Notes: generated by a model not told the origin, from the sequence alone. A stretch of DNA of 14,188 nucleotides from Candidatus Hodarchaeota archaeon (GCA_030589605.1 JAUUVJ010000045.1:1-14188), one strand, 5' to 3'. Positions 6,081 to 12,625 are shown, counted from the stretch's first letter. Program-made: numbers and translations.

Positions 6081-7544
6081 TTATAAGTCTTTTTTAAATT
6101 CAGTAATAACTTTAAAATCTTTTATTTTTTCTTTAAGATCATTATGTTTACCAATTTCATTATTCCATATTTCTTTTGCTTTTAATTTCATATATTCTTT
6201 GAAATTTGAGGAAAAACTAAATTCAATAAATTCACCAATTTTACTTTCAAAGAATAAGTAAATTATTGTAAAAATGATAGGAGCTTCTTTGCAGTATTTA
6301 AACAAATTGTGTTCAATATTTTGAAATAGTGTTTTTGAATTAATATCACTAAGCCGTTCATTAAGAATAAATAATATGAAGAAAAATCGAAATAAAATAT
6401 CAATAATTTCAATATATTTCCACGAATTGGAATTTTTGATCTTATTGAACAATTGTTTTGATTCTAAAAGGATATTTTTAATATCAGCACGATTATCTGT
6501 AATCACTACTCTCATTATCATTGATTCGAATATAGAAATAGCTATTGCTATAAGTGTAATTTTTTCACTTTTTCTATTAATTTCATGATCTAATTGATCT
6601 TTGAGAATGCTTTCTGCTTTTAAAATTAATTCAATCTTTTTCTCATTGTTGGTTTCTTTTTTAGCAAGATTCATGTAACCAAAAGAGAGAGAAACTCCAC
6701 CTTCACCAAAGGTTTTTTGATGACAAGTTTTCATCATAATATTATTTAATGTTGTTTTTATTTCATCTAATTCTTTCTCTGTAAAATTTATTTCGCCAAA
6801 AGGTATGTATTCTATTCCATTATCAGTTTCTGTAACTAATTTTGCAATTATTTTTGCATCTTCCTCAAGAATTACTGAATTTTCCATTATAAACGAGCTC
6901 AAAGATTCTCTTATGTCATTACACTGGTTTTTATATTCGGAATGTAGGAAACTTTTCATTTTTTCCTTGAATTTACGTTTATTATCTTTTTCAATTGAAT
7001 ATTTAATTTGATTATCATAATAATGATTAGAATTAATATCAAAATAATAAACAAGATCAATCATACTTATTAATCCTGATTCTAAATAACCATCCAGCTC
7101 CGCAATAATTTTTAGCTCATTACTATTATCAAGTAATTTCTTTTGTTCTTCAAGGATTAATTGAATTTTTTGATAAATTGTTTCAAGCTGCATCAGGTAG
7201 GTTACAGGTGAGAATAAATTGTTGCTTTTGTGTAAATTGCATCCTGAATGCATTGGCACTAGATTAAAAAAACTCTCCTGAAACAGATTTAGATCCAAAT
7301 TATCTGGGAATCCATATAAATTTCTAATATCTTCAACTTTCTGTTCCATTTGAAAATAAGATTTCGGTAGAAAATGATCCACTTGATAATTATCCCATCT
7401 GAAGATTTCTCCACGGCAATAGAAACATTTGTTTCTATATGCTTCTAAAAGTGCTTTTCTATAGAAAGAATTCGGTTTTATTTCATCTAAATAATTATTA
7501 CTAAGTTCATTAATAATGAAAGCCATATTTTTGTTATCTCCCAT
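6081..7544 (-). CDS. HNH endonuclease-like protein with long helical C-terminal region
   Basis: This 487-residue protein carries an HNH nuclease core in its first quarter: CFYC (40-43), VDHFLPKS (D56-H57, general base), NLVP (N94) and MHSGCNLHKSN (H99, C102, N103, K106). The cysteines probably bind zinc, and the DH...N...H/N pattern is that of metal-dependent DNA nucleases. The remaining 370 residues are mostly helical and resemble an alpha-solenoid sensor or partner-binding region, without clear repeats. ATG 7544 has no ribosome binding site, whereas the in-frame ATG at 7526 follows GGGAG, so the protein may be six residues shorter. It stands alone behind the second leader/coiled-coil copy, parallel to the HEPN gene. 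A defence role is inferred; HNH proteins also occur in mobile elements. Confidence 0.75.
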   Translation of the reverse strand: MGDNKNMAFIINELSNNYLDEIKPNSFYRKALLEAYRNKCFYCRGEIFRWDNYQVDHFLPKSYFQMEQKVEDIRNLYGFPDNLDLNLFQESFFNLVPMHSGCNLHKSNNLFSPVTYLMQLETIYQKIQLILEEQKKLLDNSNELKIIAELDGYLESGLISMIDLVYYFDINSNHYYDNQIKYSIEKDNKRKFKEKMKSFLHSEYKNQCNDIRESLSSFIMENSVILEEDAKIIAKLVTETDNGIEYIPFGEINFTEKELDEIKTTLNNIMMKTCHQKTFGEGGVSLSFGYMNLAKKETNNEKKIELILKAESILKDQLDHEINRKSEKITLIAIAISIFESMIMRVVITDNRADIKNILLESKQLFNKIKNSNSWKYIEIIDILFRFFFILFILNERLSDINSKTLFQNIEHNLFKYCKEAPIIFTIIYLFFESKIGEFIEFSFSSNFKEYMKLKAKEIWNNEIGKHNDLKEKIKDFKVITEFKKDL

Positions 7545-7650
7545 ATTTAAATGGAAAATTCTAAATAAAAAATTTTAATTCTTTACACTTTACAATTTAT
7601 TTCATTTATTCGAAACTTGATTATCAATTTTTTAAAACTTTTGCACCAAT

Positions 7651-7749
7651 CTACATCAGGTTAAAAACTTGAGGAGATGAATTAAGCTGAAGCTGTTTGA
7701 CCTTATCATTATGTTCAAGGGCTTGTTGATACAGTTGGTCTATCTTCAT
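7651..7749 (-). pseudogene. Truncated second copy of the small coiled-coil gene
   Basis: The 32-codon frame begins MKIDQLYQQALEHNDKVKQ, matching 16 of the first 19 residues of the intact gene at 5818. It then departs into SSPQVFNLM and stops. It keeps the leader, the GAGGTGAG ribosome binding site and the start codon, so it can still be translated into a short peptide. The HNH gene begins 106 bases downstream on the same strand. It is either a relic left by recombination or a leader peptide that keeps the downstream gene expressed. Confidence 0.6.
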
Positions 7750-7872
7750 CTCGGGTAGCTCACCTCACGACATCTCGATACGTAAAAATTGAAACCTTTC
7801 ATTCTTTCCTTTTTGGATAGTGGAACTGGAAGGATTCCTCATCTTATTTCTTGCTCATTCTTAAAACTTTTC
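7684..7872. repeat. Long direct repeat, copy 2 (leader plus start of coiled-coil gene)
   Basis: This is the partner of 5754-5942, in direct orientation about 1.93 kb away. The two copies bracket the HNH gene, so homologous recombination between them could delete the HNH module or duplicate it. Synonymous-looking differences in the coding part suggest an old duplication or two independently acquired modules. Confidence 0.75.
7750..7872 (-). promoter_or_regulatory. Conserved promoter and leader, copy 2, before the HNH gene
   Basis: On the minus strand GAAAAGTTTTAAGAATGAG (7872-7854) matches the BRE/TATA-like block of copy 1. It is followed by the shared TTCCAGTTCCA patch and GTGAGGTGAG before the truncated coiled-coil start. 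It is the most convincing promoter for transcription through the HNH gene, because no clear TATA box or ribosome binding site lies directly before 7544. Confidence 0.5.
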
Positions 7873-8016
7873 GCGCCTTCACTATAGGAATATCAGACTA
7901 ATGATCACAATATTCCTTTTTGACATTTCTTGGAACTAGATCTCTCTTCTTCAGATTAATAAGGTGCATTCTCTAATGTTTACTGTATTGTAAAAACAAC
8001 CATGAGGTGAGAACAA

Positions 8017-8157
8017 ATGATTTATAATGAACTATTTGAAGAAATTCACATGACCCAGGAGGAATCACAACCACAAAACAAGCTAAAAACCCCTGATTTG
8101 AGACACATTTTGAGATTTCTCAAGTTTGATGGAATGGTTTGTATTAGTGTACTGTGA
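8017..8157 (+). CDS. Short open frame with strong ribosome binding site, probably a gene remnant
   Basis: The 46-residue frame starts at ATG 8017, with a well-placed GAGGTGA at 8004-8010, the same site used in the coiled-coil leaders. It begins MIYNELFEEIHMTQEES and ends KFDGMVCISVL. The first half is acidic and helical, the second basic and hydrophobic. It stops immediately before a second good ribosome binding site (GGGAGGA, 8161-8167) that leads ATG 8178 into only 13 codons. The pattern looks like the 5' end of a gene truncated by insertion or deletion. I do not recognise a family, and a genuine small protein is also possible. Confidence 0.35.
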   Translation: MIYNELFEEIHMTQEESQPQNKLKTPDLRHILRFLKFDGMVCISVL

Positions 8158-8175
8158 TGAGGGAGGAAGATATTA

Positions 8176-8424
8176 CTATGAATAATACGTCCAATCACAA
8201 ACTAATACGTAAGAAATGATTCCTTGTACTAGATGTTCTGCATAATTAAAGAGAAGATCAGGTTCATGAATTGAAGGGAGAGTTAAGCCCTCTAAACGTA
8301 GGAAGAATGACTGATGATCGACACTACGTTCACGAATATTCTTGAAATACATTTTAGCTTTCTGTGTACGTTTGTGAGTCACGATATTGTGAAGATTTAA
8401 CAGTTGAGGGGGCACCGATATCAC
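8176..8424 (-). CDS. Hypothetical 82-residue frame, possible fragment of a larger gene
   Basis: This is the only sizeable open frame in either strand here. It begins at a GTG that directly follows a TGA, with no ribosome binding site, which is what an internal fragment of a decayed gene looks like. The sequence (VTHKRTQKAKMYFKNIRERSVDHQSFFLRLEGLTLP, then a hydrophobic end) has a protein-like composition, with a basic helix and a Leu-rich segment. It could be a transposase or nuclease remnant, but I cannot match it to a family. The plus strand here is full of stops. Confidence 0.3.
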   Translation of the reverse strand: MISVPPQLLNLHNIVTHKRTQKAKMYFKNIRERSVDHQSFFLRLEGLTLPSIHEPDLLFNYAEHLVQGIISYVLVCDWTYYS

Positions 8425-8464
8425 TCAAAAGTATTAGAAGTGAAATTCTTTTAAACACCTAACA

Positions 8465-8745
8465 ATGAATGGAGCATCCTGTAGAGATAACATAGTAACT
8501 GATAGTACTTTGATATTACTTGAAAAGCATCCCGAACTCATTAGGTTGAAAATAGACTCATTAAAACGGAAATCCTTGAATTGATGTTTAATAAAGACTA
8601 ACACACTATTCTTTCTAACAAGATAAAAATGAACAGCTTAATCCGACAAAAAAGTGAAAATAATCGAGAAACGAAAGAAAAGGTTTAGTTAAAAGATCAA
8701 ATTCAAATAGCTAAAAAATTGGGGTGTTTATATATAAACCTTTGA
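8465..8745 (+). pseudogene. Interrupted coding remnant
   Basis: A frame from ATG 8465 gives TDSTLILLEKHPELIRLKIDSL and ends after 39 residues. A +1-shifted frame carries on as TEILELMFNKD, stop, HTILSNKIKMNSLIRQKSE, then a TAG at 8686, then LKDQIQIAKKLG. The helical, charged composition continues across one frameshift and two stops, which suggests a decayed gene of roughly 90 codons. No family can be named, and chance open stretches in AT-rich DNA are a real alternative. Confidence 0.25.
8726..8740 (+). promoter_or_regulatory. TATA-box promoter of the small frameshifted gene
   Basis: GTTTATATATAAACC is a perfect palindrome-like TATA element about 50 bases before ATG 8780. It fits an archaeal promoter with a start near 8757. 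It is one of the best TATA matches in the window. Confidence 0.45.
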
Positions 8746-8754
8746 CCACTCTGG

Positions 8755-8803
8755 CGAGATTTTTCAATTTGTTAAAATAATGAGAGAAATAATTATGTCA
8801 AAT
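8755..8803. repeat. Duplicated gene start, copy 1
   Basis: CGAGA, five variable bases, then a 39-base block from CAATTTGTTA through the start codon to GTCAAAT recurs at 11127-11176. The block has one substitution and one extra A in the second copy. It covers the untranslated leader and first codons of the gene at 8780. Confidence 0.7.
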
Positions 8804-8947
8804 GATGAGAATGATATTTCTGTGTTTGGAACTAAAGAAGAGGCACGTAAAAAAGCTACTAAATTAACGCAATCAGGATATGCTTTAATTTTTAAATATC
8901 TGGAAGAATTGGGTTTTCCAAGCGATTTATTATTGGATGAAAAATGA
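8780..8947 (+). CDS. Small protein gene, N-terminal half before a frameshift
   Basis: The frame from ATG 8780 encodes 55 residues, MREIIMSNDENDISVFGTKE through KYLEELGFPSDLLLDEK. It is charged and helical, with an ARKKATKLTQSGYALIFKYLEELGF segment. The ATG at 8795 is an alternative start, since GAGAG lies before it. The frame ends at TGA 8945, but sensible coding continues in the +1 frame from 8937 to 9092. The gene is therefore either frameshifted near the GAAAAATGAAAAAG run or made of two overlapping small genes. Upstream is the TATA element at 8726 and the leader duplicated at 11127. The family is unknown. Confidence 0.5.
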   Translation: MREIIMSNDENDISVFGTKEEARKKATKLTQSGYALIFKYLEELGFPSDLLLDEK

Positions 8948-9092
8948 AAAAGAAGAATATATTCTCCCTGAACATATGCAATATTCAACTCTCTTTCCAA
9001 AAAATGATGAATTATTTCATCAAATAACCGAATGGAAAAACAACACGATAAAAAACGATATTAGAAGGGGTCAAGTAGCTGTTAAGAAATGA
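8937..9092 (+). CDS. C-terminal continuation of the small protein, shifted frame
   Basis: A 51-residue frame starts at ATG 8937, overlapping the previous frame by 11 bases: MKNEKEEYILPEHMQYSTLF through NDIRRGQVAVKK. The composition (mixed charged helix, HQITEWKNNTIKNDIRRG) matches a natural continuation, giving a protein of about 103 residues if the frames were joined. There is no ribosome binding site of its own. A slip in the A-rich run at 8940-8952 would join the frames. A simple one-base mutation or a sequencing error in the homopolymer is the first explanation to consider. Confidence 0.4.
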   Translation: MKNEKEEYILPEHMQYSTLFPKNDELFHQITEWKNNTIKNDIRRGQVAVKK

Positions 9093-9242
9093 GAAGACAA
9101 TTACAATCTTTATTACACGTTATCTATGATGATTTACAGAGTGTATAATCATCCTACAGGAGGCAATGGCCCCTCAAACAGCTCACTCAATCCACTCTGT
9201 GTTGAAAATTCAACCAAAATTAAACACAACCTAAACAATTTA

Positions 9243-9342
9243 GGATGTGTAATTTTTCAGACCGAATGAAAATGATTCGAACAACATACCCTGGATGCGT
9301 AATTTTTCAGACCGAATGAAAATGATTCGAACAACATACCCT
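9243..9342. repeat. Two tandem 50-bp repeats with an internal palindrome
   Basis: Two head-to-tail units (9243-9292 and 9293-9342) differ at one base, T 9248 against C 9298. Each unit contains CGAAT, a 7-base loop and ATTCG (9263-9279 in the first). There is no third copy and no spacer structure, so it is not a CRISPR array. The near-identity implies a recent duplication or homogenisation. Confidence 0.9.
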
Positions 9343-9558
9343 GAAATTAGACTTTACTACACCACTGAACCCTCTATGCTTGGTAAGTGGCATCTATCTT
9401 TGAGACAGACCTATCCAACCCAAGATTGAAAAGAAGAGGAGAAAAACTCCTCCTCTCAATGAACTCCTAAAATTACTATTGATTATCAATTCGAATAGTA
9501 TTTAAACCTATTAATCTCTGAAAAGAAGATCATCATCATTAGGTGTGAAATCAGGATT

Positions 9559-9568
9559 GTGACGTCAC
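9559..9568. promoter_or_regulatory. Perfect palindrome upstream of the zinc-ribbon gene, possible operator
   Basis: GTGACGTCAC is a self-complementary 10-mer, GC-rich compared with the surrounding sequence, located 84 bases before ATG 9652. Its position near a TATA-like stretch fits a regulator binding site, but no second copy is seen in the window and no cognate regulator is evident. Confidence 0.25.
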
Positions 9569-9651
9569 GTTTACTACCTACAAATAAAGTTAAATAAATA
9601 ATAGGGATGAAAAAAACAATTAGGATAAAATCCAATAGAAGAGGTAGAAAA

Positions 9652-10314
9652 ATGGTATTTTGCATAAGTTGTGGAAAGGAAAATCCAACTGGAGCAACCT
9701 TTTGCTATAAATGTGGAACAAGGATCGTACCACGGAGGGAAAAGACCATTAGAGAATTATCGAAGGTCCACTCTGCTGATCTGACAATTGATACTGAAAT
9801 TCCTTACCAGATTAAGAATAGAGAGGTTGTAACAATTTACGAGGCTTTAATTCACTTGTTAGATAAGGGTACGGTGTATCGCGATGGGTATGGAGTATGG
9901 GTATTTGATAAGCAAATTATGGGAGCACTCAAACAAGTTATAAGTGAAACTGCTTTTCAAGAGTATGCTGATAAAGGAATGTCGGAAGACGAGCTGTGCA
10001 AAGTTTTACTTATTCAAAAGATGATAAGTGTTGAAACGAGAAAAAAGGGGGGGTTGAACCTAGATGAAATTAACATAGAAACAGAAATTGTATTAGAAGG
10101 CACACAGACAACCTTCAAAGACGCAATAGAGCAGGGATTGAAGGAAGGTTCAATTATTGACCACGGAACAAGATATGAATTCGAACAGAAGTACTTTGAC
10201 GCGATGGATCACCTGACTAAAGATACGTTTTCTCTGAGGAAGGGACCACATCAAGGAGTATTATCATCTTTAATGTCGGAATATGAATTCTATAGAATTA
10301 ACAAAGGGTATTGA
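9652..10314 (+). CDS. Zinc-ribbon protein with an internal duplicated module
   Basis: I choose ATG 9652 because GAGGT (9641-9645) is well placed for it. An upstream ATG at 9607 would add 15 basic residues but lacks a ribosome site. The 220-residue protein opens with a classic zinc ribbon (CISCGKENPTGATFCYKCG; C4, C7, C18, C21), common in archaeal proteins. Two related segments follow: about 44-90 (LTIDTEIPYQIKNREVV, then EALIHLLDKGTVYRDGYG) and about 139-185 (EINIETEIVLEGTQTTF, then DAIEQGLKEGSIIDHGTRY). Each reads as a short strand, a helix ending in KG or KEG, and a tyrosine-containing hairpin. The next gene overlaps its last 32 bases. Function is unknown; the zinc ribbon could bind nucleic acid or a partner. 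Confidence 0.72.
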   Translation: MVFCISCGKENPTGATFCYKCGTRIVPRREKTIRELSKVHSADLTIDTEIPYQIKNREVVTIYEALIHLLDKGTVYRDGYGVWVFDKQIMGALKQVISETAFQEYADKGMSEDELCKVLLIQKMISVETRKKGGLNLDEINIETEIVLEGTQTTFKDAIEQGLKEGSIIDHGTRYEFEQKYFDAMDHLTKDTFSLRKGPHQGVLSSLMSEYEFYRINKGY

Positions 10315-11107
10315 AAAATATGCCACTGTACTGGAAAAAACAAGAGCTAATTCTTCTGATGATATTGCTGCTTTCCTAACACTAGATAATGAGCTGTGGA
10401 TTAATCTCCCAAATCACCACTTTCTAAAAATTAGTCCACGTTCTGCCATTCCTTACGACAAGGCTCTTTTCAATAGACAAGTACAGATTTGTACCAGAGA
10501 GGATTTTTTTCGTATTTTATCACAAGAAATCCTTATTTCAACTTACTCACGGTCAAAATTAACTGATGAGAACCTTTATTTTCTTGCCTACTATACAAAA
10601 TATGAAGCTGATCTTGGATATACGTTTAATAAATTCTTTTTTGCTTTTTTATCAAAAAGCAAAAAAAGTGAGGATCTCAATATTGGATATGTACGATCTA
10701 TCAACCATACAGGTGATATGTGGATAGCCAATTCAAATGCATTATCCATCACTCTTTTAATAGACAAAGGGTTTAAAATAATTACACCCAACGAATTAAT
10801 CTTAAATACTTTGGATACTCTAATAGTTAAGGAAGATGCCACAAAGACCGAATTCCCATACGACGCAATTGTTGAAGATTATTTGAAATTCCTTCATAAA
10901 TCAGACTACTCTGATCTTCCTACCCAAATTTTCTTTAAACCAAAGTACCCATTAATATTTAAACCACCTAAGACAACTATTTTCATCTGCATTAATCCAA
11001 AAGGAAATCATACACAATGGAATTGGTATTTCGGATCCCCTCCATCCTCTCTATATGAATCATACGAAATAATACTTGAGAATGAAGAAGAACAAAAAGA
11101 AGAATAG
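10283..11107 (+). CDS. Unknown 274-residue protein coupled to the zinc-ribbon gene
   Basis: The gene starts at ATG 10283, within the last 32 bases of the zinc-ribbon gene, so translation is probably coupled; the ribosome site is weak. The product is soluble and mixed alpha/beta, with no signal peptide or membrane helix. Visible features are an aromatic-rich middle (NLYFLAYYTKYEADLGYTFNK), a Lys/Ser turn (SKSKKSED), a strand-rich region (IFFKPKYPLIFKPPKTTIFICINPKG) and an acidic tail (ENEEEQKEE). No catalytic pattern stands out and I do not recognise a family. The tight overlap makes it the natural partner of the zinc-ribbon protein. Confidence 0.65.
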   Translation: MNSIELTKGIEKYATVLEKTRANSSDDIAAFLTLDNELWINLPNHHFLKISPRSAIPYDKALFNRQVQICTREDFFRILSQEILISTYSRSKLTDENLYFLAYYTKYEADLGYTFNKFFFAFLSKSKKSEDLNIGYVRSINHTGDMWIANSNALSITLLIDKGFKIITPNELILNTLDTLIVKEDATKTEFPYDAIVEDYLKFLHKSDYSDLPTQIFFKPKYPLIFKPPKTTIFICINPKGNHTQWNWYFGSPPSSLYESYEIILENEEEQKEE

Positions 11108-11126
11108 TAGCAGTTTGTTTATTTGA

Positions 11127-11176
11127 CGAGAAATTACAATTTGTTAGAATAATGAGAGAAAATAATTATGTCAAAT
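11127..11176. repeat. Duplicated gene start, copy 2
   Basis: This block repeats 8755-8803, with one substitution (G for A at 11147) and one inserted A in the run after GAGAG. The insertion puts the upstream ATG (11152) out of frame with the second ATG, and both frames stop quickly. It is a relic of the leader and first codons of the small gene at 8780, without the body. Confidence 0.65.
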
Positions 11177-11242
11177 CATCTGTAAATTGGTATAAACAAT
11201 TTATCTAATTTGGCTAATTGATTATCTTTATCTTGAGAATTA

Positions 11243-11308
11243 ATGACTACCCTTACGCACATAGATCATCTCAGTAAAGCTTATAAAGACTATCAATGCA
11301 AAATCTAA
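11243..11308 (+). pseudogene. Possible relic of an ABC transporter ATPase N-terminus
   Basis: A 21-codon frame reads MTTLTHIDHLSKAYKDYQ and stops after CKI. The pattern (short strand, then LSKAYKDY) resembles the opening of ABC ATPases, where L-T/S-K-x-Y-x-D/G precedes the first strands before the Walker A loop. The Walker motifs are absent. A four-helix membrane protein starts 55 bases later, which would suit a decayed transporter operon. The match is short and could be chance. Confidence 0.25.
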
Positions 11309-11363
11309 TGAGTAAATACTTGATGATATTATAATTAGTAAGTAAAGATTCAGGAGAAACCTA

Positions 11364-11936
11364 ATGCATCTCCAATTTAATCAGAACAAAAAAAAATGGC
11401 TTATACTTCGCCTCTGTCTATTTATCGGATTTTTTGTCGCATGTGTGATAATCCCTGTAATCAAGATAATTCCTTTTTTCTATCGGAGTGAATGGCATGG
11501 GGGGCTGGGTGATTCATATACTCTCAAATTTTCTTATTTCATTGACTCGTATTATATTCATGAATCTGGACGTACAAGATATTATTTTACCAATTTTGTT
11601 TTTAATGACCTAATTGATTATCTTGCGATCACAGGTTGGATTATGATTCTGCTAGGAATTCTAGTACTAATTTTTGTGATAGCTGAATTCTTAAAAAAAG
11701 AGAAATTTTCTATCCTTTATTGGTTATCAATGTTAACCATTATTTCAATTTTTGTGGAATGGTTACTCATGATCATAATAATGATTCAAGAACCATGGAA
11801 AGTTGTTATAGTAAATGGAAGTGTTTGGTATCCTCCTGTCATCAATATATACCTCTTGGTAATAATGTTAATCGGAATAATCTGCCTATTAGGTGCAAAT
11901 TGGATAAATAAGTCTTATAAACCAATTGAGACATAA
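11364..11936 (+). CDS. Four-helix membrane protein, unknown function
   Basis: This 190-residue protein has hydrophobic segments at about 13-38, 87-109, 116-142 and 156-180. A long polar loop of about 48 residues between the first and second segments is rich in Tyr, Ser and His (SEWHGGLGDSYTLKFSYF, SYYIHESGRTRYYF) and is probably extracellular. The N-terminus is basic and so likely cytoplasmic. The ATG has AGGAG (11352-11356) 7 bases upstream and a TATA-like ATATTATAATT (about 11327-11336) before that, so it probably has its own promoter. No known family is recognised. The possible ABC ATPase relic upstream hints at a lost transporter partner, but the helix pattern is not a standard permease. 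Confidence 0.65.
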   Translation: MHLQFNQNKKKWLILRLCLFIGFFVACVIIPVIKIIPFFYRSEWHGGLGDSYTLKFSYFIDSYYIHESGRTRYYFTNFVFNDLIDYLAITGWIMILLGILVLIFVIAEFLKKEKFSILYWLSMLTIISIFVEWLLMIIIMIQEPWKVVIVNGSVWYPPVINIYLLVIMLIGIICLLGANWINKSYKPIET

Positions 11937-12137
11937 TTACTGAAAACAAATGTCGAGACTTTAAGAAATTAGATTAATATTGATTAATACCACAAAAAAC
12001 GATTTTTAATATTTAATTTTATAGATCGTAATAGAAAAACTCATTTATTAACAGTAAACGAGTTCGGTATGAGTGCCCCTTTGCACCGAAAAATAGTTGA
12101 TTAATTAAAGTTTGCAGGTTTCGTAAGGTGGTATCAT

Positions 12138-12347
12138 TTAACCAATAGCTTTTAATGCTTCCCATGCATCAACAATACCATATCCATAATAATTGTTCTG
12201 GCGAGTTGGAGTACCATCAGTATCAAAATTATCTGTGTCTTGACCTCCAGGAGGACATTTAAACAAACAAGATAACATCTCAGAAGCAATTAAAATAGCA
12301 ATAGAAGATTTAGATTTAACGCGAGTGTTTAGTTTTTGTAAAAACAT
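12138..12347 (-). pseudogene. C-terminal relic of a subtilisin-like serine protease
   Basis: The frame ends NNYYGYGIVDAWEALKAIG, the hallmark end of the subtilase (S8) catalytic domain, where N-x-YG-x-G-x-V-x-A-x-x-AL follows the active-site Ser region. Before it lie a helix (IAILIASEML), where the post-serine region would sit, and PPGGQDTDNF. The catalytic Asp, His and Ser boxes are absent and no further protease sequence is seen upstream on this strand, so only about 50-60 C-terminal residues of a protein normally over 300 remain. The first few codons may be unrelated. It overlaps, on the other strand, the weak start of the gene ending at 12618. Confidence 0.6.
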
Positions 12348-12384
12348 ATATGCTGAATATATTAGTCAAAGTGAATTAGGTAGG

Positions 12385-12618
12385 ATGTTGAATTTACCTT
12401 CATTAGGACGGAGAGTAATCTGGTGTAAATATGGAGGATTCTATGCAGGACAAAATCTTCATGGGATGTTTGATTGTTTCGTTGAAGAACATTGTGATTC
12501 CTGTGAATTCAATGAACCTCAACCTGATGAATGGGAGTGCACAACAGGATGGATGATAAAACACAATGCAAATCCTGAATTCGAAAAAGTACTACATAAT
12601 TTCTACAATGCCGTTTAA
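12385..12618 (+). CDS. Small Cys-rich protein, possibly truncated
   Basis: The frame is open from GTG 12325, but those first codons overlap the protease relic and lack a ribosome site; ATG 12385, with TTAGGTAGG just before it, is the first plausible start. From there the product is 77 residues and carries VIWCKYGGFYAG, MFDCFVEEHCDSCEF and EWECTTGW, five cysteines with an HCDSC core, so a metal-binding fold is plausible. The frame upstream (EYISQSELGR) also looks coding, so the gene may have lost its 5' end. I do not recognise the family. An alpha/beta hydrolase relic follows within 10 bases. Confidence 0.5.
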   Translation: MLNLPSLGRRVIWCKYGGFYAGQNLHGMFDCFVEEHCDSCEFNEPQPDEWECTTGWMIKHNANPEFEKVLHNFYNAV

Positions 12619-12625
12619 ACTCCAA

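Larger units (their letters stand above)
9093..9651. other. 559-base non-coding stretch with tandem repeat and hairpins
   Basis: No convincing gene is seen on either strand. The stretch holds a hairpin CCTAAA/TTTAGG (9230-9244) abutting the 50-bp tandem repeat (9243-9342). It also holds a GAGGAG/CTCCTC hairpin (9436-9452), an imperfect nested palindrome (TACTATT 9474-9480 with AATAGTA 9494-9500, enclosing ATTGATTATCAAT), and a perfect 10-bp palindrome GTGACGTCAC (9559-9568). A possible TATA-like TTAAATAAAT lies near 9590, before the gene at 9652. Confidence 0.5.

Noticed and set aside
8764..9000. Minus-strand frame of 78 codons opposite the small frameshifted gene
   Set aside because: The plus strand has the TATA box, the duplicated start and better composition, so the minus frame is a shadow.
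9161..9231. Short frame after AGGAGG, MAPQTAHSIHSVLKIQPK
   Set aside because: The ribosome site is only three bases from the ATG, the frame has about 22 codons and no support beyond it.
9275..9283. Reverse-strand GTTCGAATC resembling a tRNA T-loop, as a possible integration site
   Set aside because: The flanking bases do not form a T-stem, and no acceptor or anticodon arm can be built; it recurs only because of the tandem repeat.
9243..9342. Possible CRISPR array
   Set aside because: Only two units, directly abutting, with no unique spacers between them and no cas genes nearby.
12063..12090. Hairpin TTCGG/CCGAA with an inner TGC/GCA pair, considered as a structured RNA or riboswitch
   Set aside because: There is a six-base bulge and no adjacent conserved domain, and neither neighbouring gene starts close behind it. 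It may be a weak terminator or chance.
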